Source: CAWEEP01 sp963808125 (GTDB lineage: Bacteria; Chloroflexota; Dormibacteria; Aeolococcales; Aeolococcaceae). From it: DNA of 64,000 bases. A model generated the notes under the pieces. The model was given only the letters and a program-made list of their open reading frames with translations. It did no database searches and was not told the DNA's origin. The stretch spans positions 21,595 through 85,594 of the forward strand of contig CAWEEP010000056.1 of assembly GCA_963808125.1 (NCBI GenBank), written 5' to 3'. Each line of letters begins with the position of its first letter. Within the stretch, counting starts at the first letter, position 1. This document shows, piece after piece, positions 18,402-26,917 of this stretch. Position numbers and translations under genes: made by a program.

Positions 18402-18896
18402 TTACGGCCCCACCTCAGCCAGGCTGCCGGTCCGGACGTCATAGACAAAGCCGCGAACATCGTCCGTGTGGGGAAGGAAGGGGCTCAGCCTGATCCGGGC
18501 GATCGACTGCCTCACATCGCCCTCGAGGTCGGAAAACGCCTCCAGAGCAAAGGGCGGCCGGACCCCGGTCTCCCTCTCGATCTGCGCCTTCACCTCGTCG
18601 TCGTGGAAGGTCAGCATGCCGCAGTCGGTGTGGTGGATGAGGAGGATCGAGCGCGTGCCCAGCAGCCGCTGCGAGATCACCAGCGAGCGGATGGCGTCGT
18701 CCGTCGCCGCCCCGCCGGCATTGCGGATGATGTGCGCGTCACCGATCTCCAAACCCAGGATCTTGGCGACGTGCAGGCGCGCGTCCATGCAGGCCAACAC
18801 GGCGATGCCCGTCGCCGGGGGCAGCGGCGCGGTGCCGGAGTGGAAGTCGGAAACATAGGTGGCGTTCTGCTCCACCGCATGATCGATCGCGGACAT
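18402..18896 (-). CDS. Beta-class carbonic anhydrase
   Basis: 164 residues. Zinc ligands and the catalytic dyad are visible: Cys36-x-Asp38-x-Arg40 (ACMDAR), His89 and Cys92 (HHTDCGM), with RNAGG at 58-62. This is the short Rv1284-like branch of beta-carbonic anhydrases, which interconvert CO2 and bicarbonate in the cytoplasm. Upstream on the minus strand, AGGAGTGAATCC gives a clear ribosome-binding site for ATG 18896. Monocistronic by position. Confidence 0.93.
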   Translation of the reverse strand: MSAIDHAVEQNATYVSDFHSGTAPLPPATGIAVLACMDARLHVAKILGLEIGDAHIIRNAGGAATDDAIRSLVISQRLLGTRSILLIHHTDCGMLTFHDDEVKAQIERETGVRPPFALEAFSDLEGDVRQSIARIRLSPFLPHTDDVRGFVYDVRTGSLAEVGP

Positions 18897-19428
18897 GGAT
18901 TCACTCCTGATGAAGACTGTGTGAACCGGCGCGCCATCGCGGCAGCGCGGCGGTCAGGGCAGGGAAAGCTCAGTCCGAGACGGGGATTCCCACCGTCACC
19001 TGACGGCGTGCTGGCCGTTCAGAGGGGACGGCAGCTCCCGTCTCTGCGTGGACAGCGATGACTGCGGCAGCGGCCGAAATCGACCCAGCGCCGGCGCGTC
19101 AGGGGATGCAGCACGTCACGAACCATGGGCGGATGGTAACCGCCGCCCGTGCGCAGCGTCAATCGCCAATCTGCGGTGGCCCAGCCGGCACCGCACCCGT
19201 GTTTGGCAAAGCGGGACAGGCATTTCGCATGACTTCACCGCCGGTCTGCGTCCCCGCTCTCGAGGGCGCCGGCCGTCGGCCGGTGCCGGCCCTCTCCGCC
19301 TCAGCAACAGATTGATGCGTTCATCGAGGACCGGTAGGACGCGGCGTGGCCGCCCTACAATCCGGGCGACTTCGGGTCGGACGCGGCTTGACGAGAGCCG
19401 CGGAGGCCTGACGCAAAGGGAGAGGCGC
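18897..19428. other. Intergenic region with hairpins, no supported gene
   Basis: This 532-base gap between the divergent carbonic anhydrase and iron-permease-like genes has no reading frame with protein-like composition. It contains the three-way-junction element listed separately (18977-19044) and a second GC-rich hairpin at 19262-19294 (GAGGGC paired with GCCCTC, plus a 7-bp inner stem, no T-run). Promoters for both flanking genes must lie here. Confidence 0.6.
18977..19044 (+). ncRNA. Candidate structured RNA: three-way junction
   Basis: An outer stem pairs GAGACGGG (18977-18984) with CCCGTCTC (19037-19044). Inside are hairpin CCGTCA/TGACGG (18993-19006) and hairpin GCCGTTC/GGACGGC (19014-19032). 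One T-G pair in the second hairpin becomes an A-C mismatch on the other strand, so a plus-strand RNA folds better. No known riboswitch consensus recognised. It could be a leader for the downstream gene at 19429 or chance pairing in GC-rich DNA. Confidence 0.25.
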
Positions 19429-19897
19429 ATGTCGGACACGAAAGTCCTCGCACCCGATGGCCCCACCGCGACCACGGCCCCTGAACGCATCTCATTGTTC
19501 CAGCGCGTCGCCGACAGGGTCAGCTACGGGATGGGATCCCACCAACATCGGCATCTGGATCCTCATCGTCGTCGGCTGGACGCTGCTCTTCGCGCTCCAC
19601 ATCGTCGCCCCCAGCGGAAGCTTCCTGCCCACGTGGTTCACCTCGACCGGCTTCAACTTCCCTCTCAACCTGGTGACGACCGTCGCCGAGCTGTACATCG
19701 GATTCCTGGTGGGCGCCTCGTCCAACCGCTCGGAGCGGAATCTCGAGGCCACGCTCGGCCGTCTGACCGCCCAGGAGGAGCAGATCTCGGACGTCGAGGC
19801 GAGGCTGTCGAAGACCCTCGAGATCAACACCGCGCTGACGCGGGAGGTCCACCAGCTGACCAAGCTGATCCACGAGACCGTGTGCGCTCCGAAGTGA
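19429..19897 (+). CDS. Small membrane protein resembling low-affinity iron permease family, one frameshift
   Basis: About 155 residues. The N-terminus (MSDTKVLAPDG...LFQRVADRVSYGMG) has a good ribosome-binding site (AAAGGGAGAGG) before ATG 19429. The frame breaks in the G-run near 19537 and continues as NIGIWILIVVGWTLLFAL, a second helix LVTTVAELYIGFLVGAS, then SNRSERNLEATLGRL and a coiled-coil tail. Two helices flanking an extracellular loop, followed by N-R-[SD]-x..-L..L, is the layout of PF04120-type proteins. Iron transport has not been shown for most bacterial members. Confidence 0.6.
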
Positions 19898-19964
19898 GGC
19901 GGGGGTGCCCGGCGGGCGGCGTCGCTGACCTCCCGGCGGGGCAACCTCGGTGCGCTGCTGCGGC

Positions 19965-20135
19965 TCAGACCGCGGTCTCGTCCGCCGTCTCCGCACCGGC
20001 CGGGTCGGCGGCATCCGCATCAGCGGTTGCCCCTTCCTTGGCGGCCTCACTGGTGACGTCTGGCTCGTCTGCCTCCTGCTCGTCAACCTCTTCCTCGTCG
20101 AGGTCCTCGGCCGAGATCGCCGTCAATTCGGTCAT
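19965..20135 (-). CDS. Very acidic 56-residue protein of unknown function
   Basis: Starts at ATG 20135 with a strong ribosome-binding site (AAGGGGAT) 8 bases upstream. The product MTELTAISAEDLDEEEVDEQ continues as an Asp/Glu/Ala-rich, probably disordered chain with no aromatic residue and no Cys. The N-terminal MTELTAIS is the only part with ordinary composition. It is not a recognised peptide precursor. Monocistronic, divergent from the ABC exporter genes. Confidence 0.55.
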   Translation of the reverse strand: MTELTAISAEDLDEEEVDEQEADEPDVTSEAAKEGATADADAADPAGAETADETAV

Positions 20136-20382
20136 GGCACAGATCCCCTTCTGGCGCGCCGGTCCTAGGCGCCGCCTTGGGGCAGTGTTGCAGCGCACCG
20201 GTATCGGCCGGGGGATGGGCGGGTTAACCGGCGGCGTCCGCCCGGTTAGCCGTTGGCCGAGTTCCCGTGATGACGCACCTCCGGCTGTGACCAGAGCGTG
20301 CCGTCACTTCTCTACCATCCGGTGACCCCACCTCGGGACGGTGTGGGGCGACGAAACCGAAGCCGGACAGAGTGGGGTTGGC

Positions 20383-21300
20383 ATGACTGCCGTCGTCGAG
20401 GTCGAGCACCTGCGCAAGGCGTACGGCAGCGTGGTCGCGGTCGACGACGTGTCGTTCACCGTCGAGCAGGGTGAGATCTTCGGCCTGCTCGGGCCCAACG
20501 GCGCCGGCAAGACCACGACCGTCGAGTGCATCGAGGGGCTGCGCCGCCCCGACAGCGGCCGGATCATGGTCCTCGACCTGGATCCCGCCCGCCAGACCCG
20601 CGAACTGCGGCGGCGGATCGGCTGCCAGCTGCAGCAGGCGGCTCTGCCCGACCGGATCAAGGTGTGGGAGGCGCTGGACCTGTTCAGCTCCCTGGCGCCC
20701 CAGAAAGTCGGCTGGCGCACGGCTCCGGACCACTGGGGGCTGAGGGGCAAGTGGGGGTCGGCGTTCTCCAGCCTCTCCGGAGGCGAGCAGCAGCGGCTCT
20801 TCGTCGCCCTGGCCTTGATCAACCAGCCACAGGTGGTGTTCCTCGACGAACTCACCCAGGGGCTCGACCCGGCCGCCCGCCGGGTCGCCTGGGACCTGGT
20901 CCGGGCAGTGCGCGACCGGGGCGCCACCGTGCTCCTGGTGACGCACTTCATGGACGAGGCGCAGCAGCTCTGCGACCGTGTCGCCGTGGTGCACCAGGGT
21001 CGGATCGTGGCGGTGGACAGTCCCCAGGGCCTGATTCACCGGTACGGCGCGGGTGTCCGCGTGGTGTTCTCCCTGCCACCCGGCGCGGACGCCAGCTGGC
21101 TGAGCCAGACGCCGCACGTCAGCCGATTCGTCCGCCACGGCCCGAGGCTCGAGGTGAGCGGCGACGGGCCCTTGCTGGCGCACGTCGGCGCCGCGCTCAT
21201 CGCCCACGGCATCGAACCCGACGACCTCCGCGTCGAGCAGCCGACGCTAGAGGACGTCTTCCTCAACCTCACCGAGGCTCCGGAGGGGACGGAGCGGTGA
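20383..21300 (+). CDS. ABC transporter ATP-binding protein (DrrA-like)
   Basis: 305 residues: Walker A GPNGAGKTTT, signature SLSGGEQQRLF, Walker B VVFLDELTQGLDP and H-loop LLVTHFMDEAQQLCDR. The C-terminal ~80 residues match the daunorubicin-resistance DrrA-type extension (IEPDDLRVEQPTLEDVFLNL). Walker B carries ELTQGL rather than the usual EPTxGL. With the next gene it forms a drug or lipid exporter. ATG 20383 is the first start compatible with family length. Confidence 0.9.
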   Translation: MTAVVEVEHLRKAYGSVVAVDDVSFTVEQGEIFGLLGPNGAGKTTTVECIEGLRRPDSGRIMVLDLDPARQTRELRRRIGCQLQQAALPDRIKVWEALDLFSSLAPQKVGWRTAPDHWGLRGKWGSAFSSLSGGEQQRLFVALALINQPQVVFLDELTQGLDPAARRVAWDLVRAVRDRGATVLLVTHFMDEAQQLCDRVAVVHQGRIVAVDSPQGLIHRYGAGVRVVFSLPPGADASWLSQTPHVSRFVRHGPRLEVSGDGPLLAHVGAALIAHGIEPDDLRVEQPTLEDVFLNLTEAPEGTER

Positions 21301-22037
21301 GAACATCGGCATTCGCGAAGCTGACCTGGCTCGAGATGAAGCTCTTCTTCCGCGAACCCCTGGCGGTGGGGTTCACGCTCGCCTACCCCATCGTCGTCAT
21401 GTTCGTCATCGCCGGGGTCTTCAGCACGTCGCACGAGGGCTTCCGCGGCGCCGGCGGTGCCGAGTACTACGTCGTCAGCAACATCGCGGTGGTCATCGGG
21501 GCCATGGGCCTGATCGCCCTCCCCCCGCACATCGCGTCGTATTTCGAGCGCGGCATCATGCGCCGCTTCCGAGCCTCGTCGGTGCCCATCAGCGCCGTCA
21601 TCGCGGCCCAGACGCTGGTGTGCTTCGCGGTGGCCGTGGCGGCCGCAGCCCTGCTCCTGCTGGTGGCTCGCCCGGCGTACGCATACAACGTCCCGCGGTC
21701 GGTCGCCGGGGTCGTCCTCGGCTTCGCCGTCGGGCAAACCGCCTTCCTGGCGCTGGGCCTGCTCGTCGCCGCCATCTTCCCCACCTCCCGGTCGGCGCAG
21801 GGGATCGGCCTGGTCCTCTTCTTCCCCCTCTACCTGATCTCCGGTGCGGGGCCGCCCCTGTCGGTCCTCCCCAGCACGATGCGAGCCATGGCGAACTTCG
21901 ATCCCCTCAACTACGCGGTGCGAGCACTCCAGGATCCCTGGTTCGGATACGGCATCACGGGGACAAACCTGGTCGTCCTGGCGGGGATCGCCGTCGCCGG
22001 CGGCACGGGCGCCGCCCTCCTCTTCCGGCGGCGCTGA
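21297..22037 (+). CDS. ABC-2 type transporter permease
   Basis: 246 residues with six membrane segments. GTG 21297 overlaps the ATPase stop (GTGA). The N-terminus LTWLEMKLFFREPLAVGFTL is the usual cytoplasmic coupling start, YFERGIMRRFRASSVP is the conserved E-x-G-x(2)-[KR]-R-x-[KR] loop of ABC-2 permeases, and FFPLYLISGAGPP is the penultimate helix. Partner of the DrrA-like ATPase; substrate unknown. Confidence 0.9.
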   Translation: MRTSAFAKLTWLEMKLFFREPLAVGFTLAYPIVVMFVIAGVFSTSHEGFRGAGGAEYYVVSNIAVVIGAMGLIALPPHIASYFERGIMRRFRASSVPISAVIAAQTLVCFAVAVAAAALLLLVARPAYAYNVPRSVAGVVLGFAVGQTAFLALGLLVAAIFPTSRSAQGIGLVLFFPLYLISGAGPPLSVLPSTMRAMANFDPLNYAVRALQDPWFGYGITGTNLVVLAGIAVAGGTGAALLFRRR

Positions 22038-22044
22038 GCTGCGC

Positions 22045-22714
22045 CTAGTCGTCCGCGGACGGATGGAACGGCTCGAGGTGCTCGAGATCGCCTTCCGTCA
22101 GATGGGCGAAGAGGGCCAGGTCGTCACTTCGCCCCAGGAAACGCACCTGCAGGAGGACGTCCTCCTTGAAGAAGCCCACGGGGTGCGCCACGATGCCGGC
22201 GAGTTCGCCGCCATCCAGCACCACGTCCCTAACCGTGCCCAGCTTCTTCCCCGCGTGGCCCAGCATCACGTTCTCGCCGCGCCTGATCTCGAGCTCGTCG
22301 AGACTTCTTGCGGGCCGCCTCGACGAGCGGCGGGGCGAACATGCCGCCGCCGACCTCGGCGATGAGCACCCGCTCCTCGTCCCCCCTGTCGAGGGCGGCG
22401 AACTGGTAGGTGAGATACGGAACGGTACGGCGCGCCTCGGCCGCTGTGATCGACAGGGTGATCTGGCTGTGCTCCACCTCGCGGACGGCGCCGATGGGGA
22501 TGGCGATGTCGTCCTCCATGAGGGCCGCGACCGCCTCGTGGTGCCCGGAGAAGTGGCGCGTCTCCCTGACCACGAGGGCATGGACGCCGGAGCTCTCGCG
22601 ATCGATGACGATGAACCTCAGGGAGCCGATGTGCCTTCCGTCCGAGGAGAAGACCCTCGCCCCGAAGTGGAAGTCCTCTGCTCGCCTCGCCTGCGCCGGG
22701 CTGATATCGCTCAT
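22045..22714 (-). CDS. Two PRC-barrel-domain protein, one frameshift
   Basis: About 222 residues. The first barrel reads FHFGARVFSSDGRHIGSLRF with HFSGHHEAVAALMEDDIAIP. A second, in the other frame, begins IRRGENVMLGHAGKKLGTVR and ends near 22045. The frame change is near 22310. PRC barrels bind protein or RNA partners (RimM, photosynthetic H subunit); soil bacteria often carry such stress-linked proteins with no assigned role. ATG 22714. Confidence 0.65.
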
Positions 22715-22804
22715 GAGGTGATTCTAGCCGTCGGCTGGCGAGGCCCCGGGAGCCATCGACCGCTCACCACGGTCCGCCCCGCCGGCCCTCCGGCGGGCGC
22801 GTGC

Positions 22805-23190
22805 TCACGGCACGGCGGGCGAGGGTCGGCAGGCAACGAGAGTGAAGAACTCGCCTCCAGCCATGGCGATCGCCTCGGACCCAGGCGGGAGCTTCACCTC
22901 GGCGGGCAGGAGAGGAGCGGGTGACGCCCCGGGGAGCGGGAGATCGGCAGGGACGTCTCCGGACGGTCTCCCCGCACGAGCAGTGAGCCGCCAGAGGTGA
23001 TTGCCAGGCTGTAGAGCCCCGGCAGCGCTGCCGGAGACGCTGTCGCCGTTCGGCATGGCCGCGGGTTCCGGCAGCGAACTGCCCCCGGTCGTGCCGTTCC
23101 CCATCTGACCGAAGGAGTCGTCCCCCACTCCACGACCGTGCCGTCCCAATCCCGCGCCGTTGACACACCGCCATGGGTGACCGAAGATCA
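22805..23190 (-). pseudogene. Degraded RCC1-repeat protein fragment
   Basis: Pieces in three minus-strand frames form consecutive RCC1-type beta-propeller blades: DDSFGQMGNGTTGGSSLPEP, SLAITSGGSLLVRGDRPE, then EVKLPPGSEAIAMAGGEFFT. Breaks lie near 23125, 23025 and 22935. Only about 120 codons remain of a protein that normally has seven blades, and no start or export signal is seen, so this is more likely a remnant than a simple sequencing artefact. Confidence 0.5.
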
Positions 23191-23255
23191 CCCGTGGCTG
23201 CAGAGATCAGCCCAGCCCGCCCTATTCGATGCCATCGCACAGTGAGGAGTTTGGG

Positions 23256-23942
23256 ATGACTGATGAAGTGATCAGATCAGAGCTCGCTGAACGGATCGTC
23301 CCCGGCAAACGGCTTGGGCGGCATATCGTCCATGACGCCCGATCGCGAAACTTCCCAGCAGATCGCGCCGTGCAGATCGTGAGCGTCACTCACCAGGCGC
23401 ACGGGTTGCCTCTCGATCAGGGCCAGATCGGATCGTGCACGGCCAACGCCCTGTGCGGGTCGCTCGATTCATCCCCCGATTTCACCGGTGGTGCTCCTCG
23501 CTTGGAGAACGACGCCATTCACCTCTATGAGGTGGAGACGAGGTTGGAGGGCAAGCCATATCCCCCGAATGACCCGGGCGGCAGCGGCCTTGAGGTGTGC
23601 AAGGCGGCCAAGCAGCTGGGCTGGATAACCGCGTACAAGCACGCGTTTGGCATCGAGGACGGCCTCCTCGCACTGGTGGTTCGGCCAGTGATCACGGGAA
23701 TCAACTGGTACACCAGCTTCGACACCCCTGATGCCACGGGCCTTGTCGTCATCGCCGCCGGCGCCACGATACGGGGTGGCCACGAAGTCGTCGCCGACCA
23801 GATCGATGCGACGAACCAGCGAGTGTGGTTCTGGAACAGCTGGGGTCCCAGCTACGGCGTCGCCGGCCGGTTCTGCATGTCCTTTGACACTTGGCAACAA
23901 CTGCTCGAGCAGCAGGGTGATGTCACGGTGCCAATGCCGTAG
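23256..23942 (+). CDS. Papain-like (C1) cysteine peptidase-fold protein
   Basis: 228 residues. All three active-site regions of the C1 peptidase fold are present in order: DQGQIGSCTANALCG (Cys), GGHEVVADQID (His) and FWNSWGPSYG (Asn). No signal peptide and no long propeptide are seen, so it acts in the cytoplasm or is an inactive relative. ATG 23256 has a clear ribosome-binding site (GAGGAG, 23244-23249). Codon use is less GC-extreme than in the neighbours, and the next features are a small membrane protein and tRNA-Pro, so it may be part of an acquired segment. Confidence 0.75.
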   Translation: MTDEVIRSELAERIVPGKRLGRHIVHDARSRNFPADRAVQIVSVTHQAHGLPLDQGQIGSCTANALCGSLDSSPDFTGGAPRLENDAIHLYEVETRLEGKPYPPNDPGGSGLEVCKAAKQLGWITAYKHAFGIEDGLLALVVRPVITGINWYTSFDTPDATGLVVIAAGATIRGGHEVVADQIDATNQRVWFWNSWGPSYGVAGRFCMSFDTWQQLLEQQGDVTVPMP

Positions 23943-23981
23943 GGGTGCGTCTCTAGAGCAGCACCCCGAACTGCCCTGCCA

Positions 23982-24188
23982 TCAATGTTCCACCCGCGGC
24001 CGATGCGCACGTGTCCGCCATGACCGCAGCCCGACGAGCACGGAGCCGACGAGCAGCAGCTCGGCGGTTGTGACGACCACGACGTCGAATCGGTGGTTGA
24101 AACCACCGTAGACCAGCGCAGACAGCACAAGGAGGGCAGCAACCGAAACGATCGATGCCTTGGCGAGACGGCGGATGATTGACAGCAT
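23982..24188 (-). CDS. Small two-helix membrane protein
   Basis: 68 residues, MLSIIRRLAKASIVSVAALL then a second helix around VVVTTAELLLVGSVLVGL, with a basic tail. ATG 24188 lies 60 bases from tRNA-Pro on the same strand. No family recognised. Confidence 0.5.
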   Translation of the reverse strand: MLSIIRRLAKASIVSVAALLVLSALVYGGFNHRFDVVVVTTAELLLVGSVLVGLRSWRTRAHRPRVEH

Positions 24189-24247
24189 CTACTTCAAGCT
24201 CCTGCTTAGCAGCAGAATCCTGTCCTGAACTCACATGTGCCGGCTGT

Positions 24248-24320
24248 CGGGGAGCGCGGACTCGAACCGCGGACCCCTGGTCCCCCAGACCAGTACTCTA
24301 ACCATCTGAGCTACTCCCCG
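24248..24320 (-). tRNA. tRNA-Pro(GGG)
   Basis: A 73-base minus-strand cloverleaf: acceptor CGGGGAG/CTCCCCG, D-arm GCTC...GAGT, anticodon stem CTGGT/ACCAG with loop CTGGGGG (anticodon GGG), T-arm CGCGG-TTCGAGT-CCGCG. No encoded CCA. Confidence 0.95.
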
Positions 24321-24412
24321 ACGGGTCCGCCCCCAGTGTAGCGGAAGCCCTCACACGCCTTCCCCAGAGCCCGCCGGGACCCACCGGCGATCACCCAGGA
24401 GCCGATCACGCC

Positions 24413-24958
24413 ATGACCACGGAAGCCGTCCCCGACGCCCTCTTCGACGCCGCCCTCGACCAGATGCAGGACCTCATCGACGCCACTCGGCCCGATCAGA
24501 TGGCACTGCCCACTCCCTGCGACGACTGGGACGTCCGGGCCCTGATCAACCACATCGTCGGCGGACCGGCCGGCTTCGCCGCCCGGGCCTCCGGGAAGAC
24601 CGCCGGCTGGAGCGCCCCGCAGGGGGACCTTCTCGGGGACGATCCCGCTGCGGCCTTCCGCGCGGCAAGGCGGAGCCTGGAGGCGGCCTTTCTGGAATAC
24701 CCACAGGCCGCCGGGCAATCCCGGCCCTTCATGATCGGCGAGAGCGCCGTCCACGCTTGGGATCTCGCCCAGGCGACCGGGCAGGTGGCACGCCTGGACC
24801 CGGCCCTGGCCGAGGCCGGGCTGGCGGTGCTTCGCACCGTGCTGACCGCCGAACGGCGGGCGGGGAGCGACGCCTTCGGCCCCGAGGTGCCCGTCTCCCC
24901 CGACGCGCCCGCCTACTTGCGGCTGGCGGGGTTCCTGGGACGCCAACCTCTGGGCTGA
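24413..24958 (+). CDS. TIGR03086-family (mycothiol-dependent/DinB-like) metal-binding protein
   Basis: 181 residues. The start LFDAALDQMQDLIDATRPDQ, PTPCDDWDVRALINHIVGG (metal-binding His) and ESAVHAWDLAQATG (second His) are hallmarks of the TIGR03086 branch of the mycothiol-dependent maleylpyruvate isomerase/DinB fold. Members are frequent in actinobacteria and mostly uncharacterised; thiol-transferase-like chemistry is suspected. It is intact and lies between tRNA-Pro and the glycosyltransferase. Confidence 0.85.
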   Translation: MTTEAVPDALFDAALDQMQDLIDATRPDQMALPTPCDDWDVRALINHIVGGPAGFAARASGKTAGWSAPQGDLLGDDPAAAFRAARRSLEAAFLEYPQAAGQSRPFMIGESAVHAWDLAQATGQVARLDPALAEAGLAVLRTVLTAERRAGSDAFGPEVPVSPDAPAYLRLAGFLGRQPLG

Positions 24959-25066
24959 ACCGGCTACGATGCGGCGGCCGCGCCGAACCGCGCCGCCGTC
25001 GCGACGGGCAACGTGGGCGAGCCTCTGCGCGCGCGGCGCCACACGACTGATTGGAGGCATGACGCC

Positions 25067-25840
25067 TTGCCGCAGACACGCAAGCGCACCCCCAGGGCGG
25101 CGGAGGGGACCGGCGACGGCGCGCGGGAACGGACGCTCGTCATCCTGCCGACCTTCAACGAGCGGCTGAACCTGGAGGCGATCACCGCCGGAGTCCGCGG
25201 GCAGGGCTGCGACGTTCTGGTGGTGGACGACAACTCGCCGGACGGGACGGGCGACCTCGCTGACGCCCTCGCCCTCGCCGACCTGCGGGTTGACGTCCTC
25301 CACCGGTCGGGCAAGCTTGGCCTGGGCACCGCCTATATCGCCGGGCTCCACCACGGCGTCGCGAACGGGTACGACCTGCTCGTCACCATGGATGCGGACG
25401 GCTCTCACAACCCCGTCCACCTGCCCGCCCTGATCGCCGCCGCCCGCAGGTCGCACGGCGTCGCCATCGGCTCGCGTACGTGCCGGGGGGCGCCATCGTG
25501 GGCTGGAAGCGGCATCGCCTCGCGCTCTCCTGGACCGCCGACACGTATGCCCGCACCATCCTCGGCATCCGTGTCCACGACTGCACCTCGGGGTACCGCT
25601 GCTACCCCGCGCCGTCATCGAGCGCATCGATCTCGACCGCATCGTCGCCGACGGCTACGCCTTCCTCATCGAGATGCTGCATCTGCCTCAACCTACGCTC
25701 CCCCGTCACCGAGATCCCATCCGCTTCGAGGACCGCCTCGCGGCCGCTCCAAGGTGTCGTCCTCGGAGATCATCGAGTCGGTGACCCTGGTGCCGCGGCT
25801 GCGCCTTCGCGGCCGGCGCGCCCTGCCTATAAGCCGCTGA
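25067..25840 (+). CDS. Polyprenol-phosphate mannosyltransferase-like GT2 (Ppm1/DPM type), several frameshifts
   Basis: A TTG start at 25067 is supported by GGAGG at 25053-25057. LVILPTFNERLNLEAI, VVDDNSPDGTGDLAD and MDADGSHNP are the donor and metal motifs of dolichol-phosphate-mannose synthase-like GT2 enzymes, which make polyprenyl-phosphate-mannose on the cytoplasmic face of the membrane. After a break near 25490 the expected YVPGGAIVGW and DCTSGYRCY appear in a second frame. Further breaks near 25605, 25680 and 25735 lead to GRSKVSSSEIIESV and the stop at 25840. A GT39 enzyme that could use such donors lies at 44701. Confidence 0.75.
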   Translation: MPQTRKRTPRAAEGTGDGARERTLVILPTFNERLNLEAITAGVRGQGCDVLVVDDNSPDGTGDLADALALADLRVDVLHRSGKLGLGTAYIAGLHHGVANGYDLLVTMDADGSHNPVHLPALIAAARRSHGVAIGSRTCRGAPSWAGSGIASRSPGPPTRMPAPSSASVSTTAPRGTAATPRRHRAHRSRPHRRRRLRLPHRDAASASTYAPPSPRSHPLRGPPRGRSKVSSSEIIESVTLVPRLRLRGRRALPISR

Positions 25841-26847
25841 GGCCCGGCCCCGCAGCTCGTCGGCGGGGCCGCGCCGCCATGAGGTCGGACAGGGCGGTGG
25901 CGATGGGCTTGCCCTCGAAGAGCACCGCGTGGATCTCCAGGGCGATGGGCATGTCCACCCCGTACCGCTCCGCCAACCGCACCGCCGCCCGGGTGGCGTT
26001 CACCCTCGGCGACCATGTGCGTGGAGGCGATGACCTCGTCGAGCCCACGACCCGGGCCACCGCCTCGCCGAGCAGGCGGTTGCGCGAATGCGGGCTCATG
26101 CAGGTCAGGATGCAGTCGCCGAGCCCGGTGAGGCCGGCGAAGGTCAGCGGCTTGGCGCCGCGACCACCCCCAGGCGCGCCATCTCGGCGAGGCCCCGGGT
26201 GATGATGGCCGCCTTGCCGTTGTCGCCGATGCCGATGCCGTCGCAGATGCCGGCGGCGATGGCGACGACGTTCTTGAGCGCGCCACCGTCTCGACGCCGA
26301 GCAGGTCGGGGCTGCTGTAGACGCGGAGCTGCGAGCCGCGTGCAGGTGTCCCGGACGGTCTCGGCCCAGTCCGGTCGAACCCCGCCACCACGGTGGCCGC
26401 CGGCAGCCCCAGGGCCACCTCGACCGCGATGTCGGGACCGCTCATGGCCAGCAGGCGCGGGCGCCAGCTCTCGCCGAGCACCTCGAGGAGGACCTGGCTC
26501 ATGGTGCGCAGGCCATCGAGGTCGAAGCCCTTGGCGGCGCTCATCACGGCAGCGGCCGGCTCCAGGTGCGGCGCGGCCAGCCCGGCGATGTCCGAAAGCC
26601 CGTGGCTGGGCACGGCCACGATGACCAGCTCGCCGCCGCGGCAGGCGCGGGCGATGTCGTGGGTGATGACGATGGAGGGGTCGATCTCCAGGTCGGGGAG
26701 GTAGCGGAGGTTGCGCCGGCTGCGCGACATCTCGTCGGCCCGCTCCGCCGTCCGGGCCCAGAGCCGCACCTCCAGCCCCTTGTGGCAGAGCGTCTGCGCC
26801 AGGGCCGTACCCCAAGAGCCGGCGCCGAGGATGGCGACGCGGCGCAT
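25827..26847 (-). CDS. gpsA: NAD(P)-dependent glycerol-3-phosphate dehydrogenase, several frameshifts
   Basis: The N-terminal half reads MRRVAILGAGSWGTALAQTL (nucleotide fold), IVAVPSH and SAAKGFD, as in GpsA. Frame changes near 26380, 26340, 26280, 26160 and 26005 are needed to follow ALKNVVAIAAGICDGIGIGD, FAGLTGLGDCILTC and MPIALEIHAVLFEGKPI to the end at 25827. The enzyme reduces dihydroxyacetone phosphate to sn-glycerol-3-phosphate for phospholipids. All catalytic segments are present, so sequencing indels are much more likely than loss of the gene. Last gene of the der-gpsA pair; it overlaps the convergent GT2 gene by 14 bases. Confidence 0.85.
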
Positions 26848-26917
26848 TAGGAGCGGCTCGGGCCGCCGGGGCCCTGAGCGGAGGTGGAAATGGTGATGGG
26901 CATCGCCGGCGGCGATC

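Noticed and set aside
19262..19294. Rho-independent terminator
   Set aside because: A strong GC-rich hairpin, but no T-run follows on either strand and no gene ends there.
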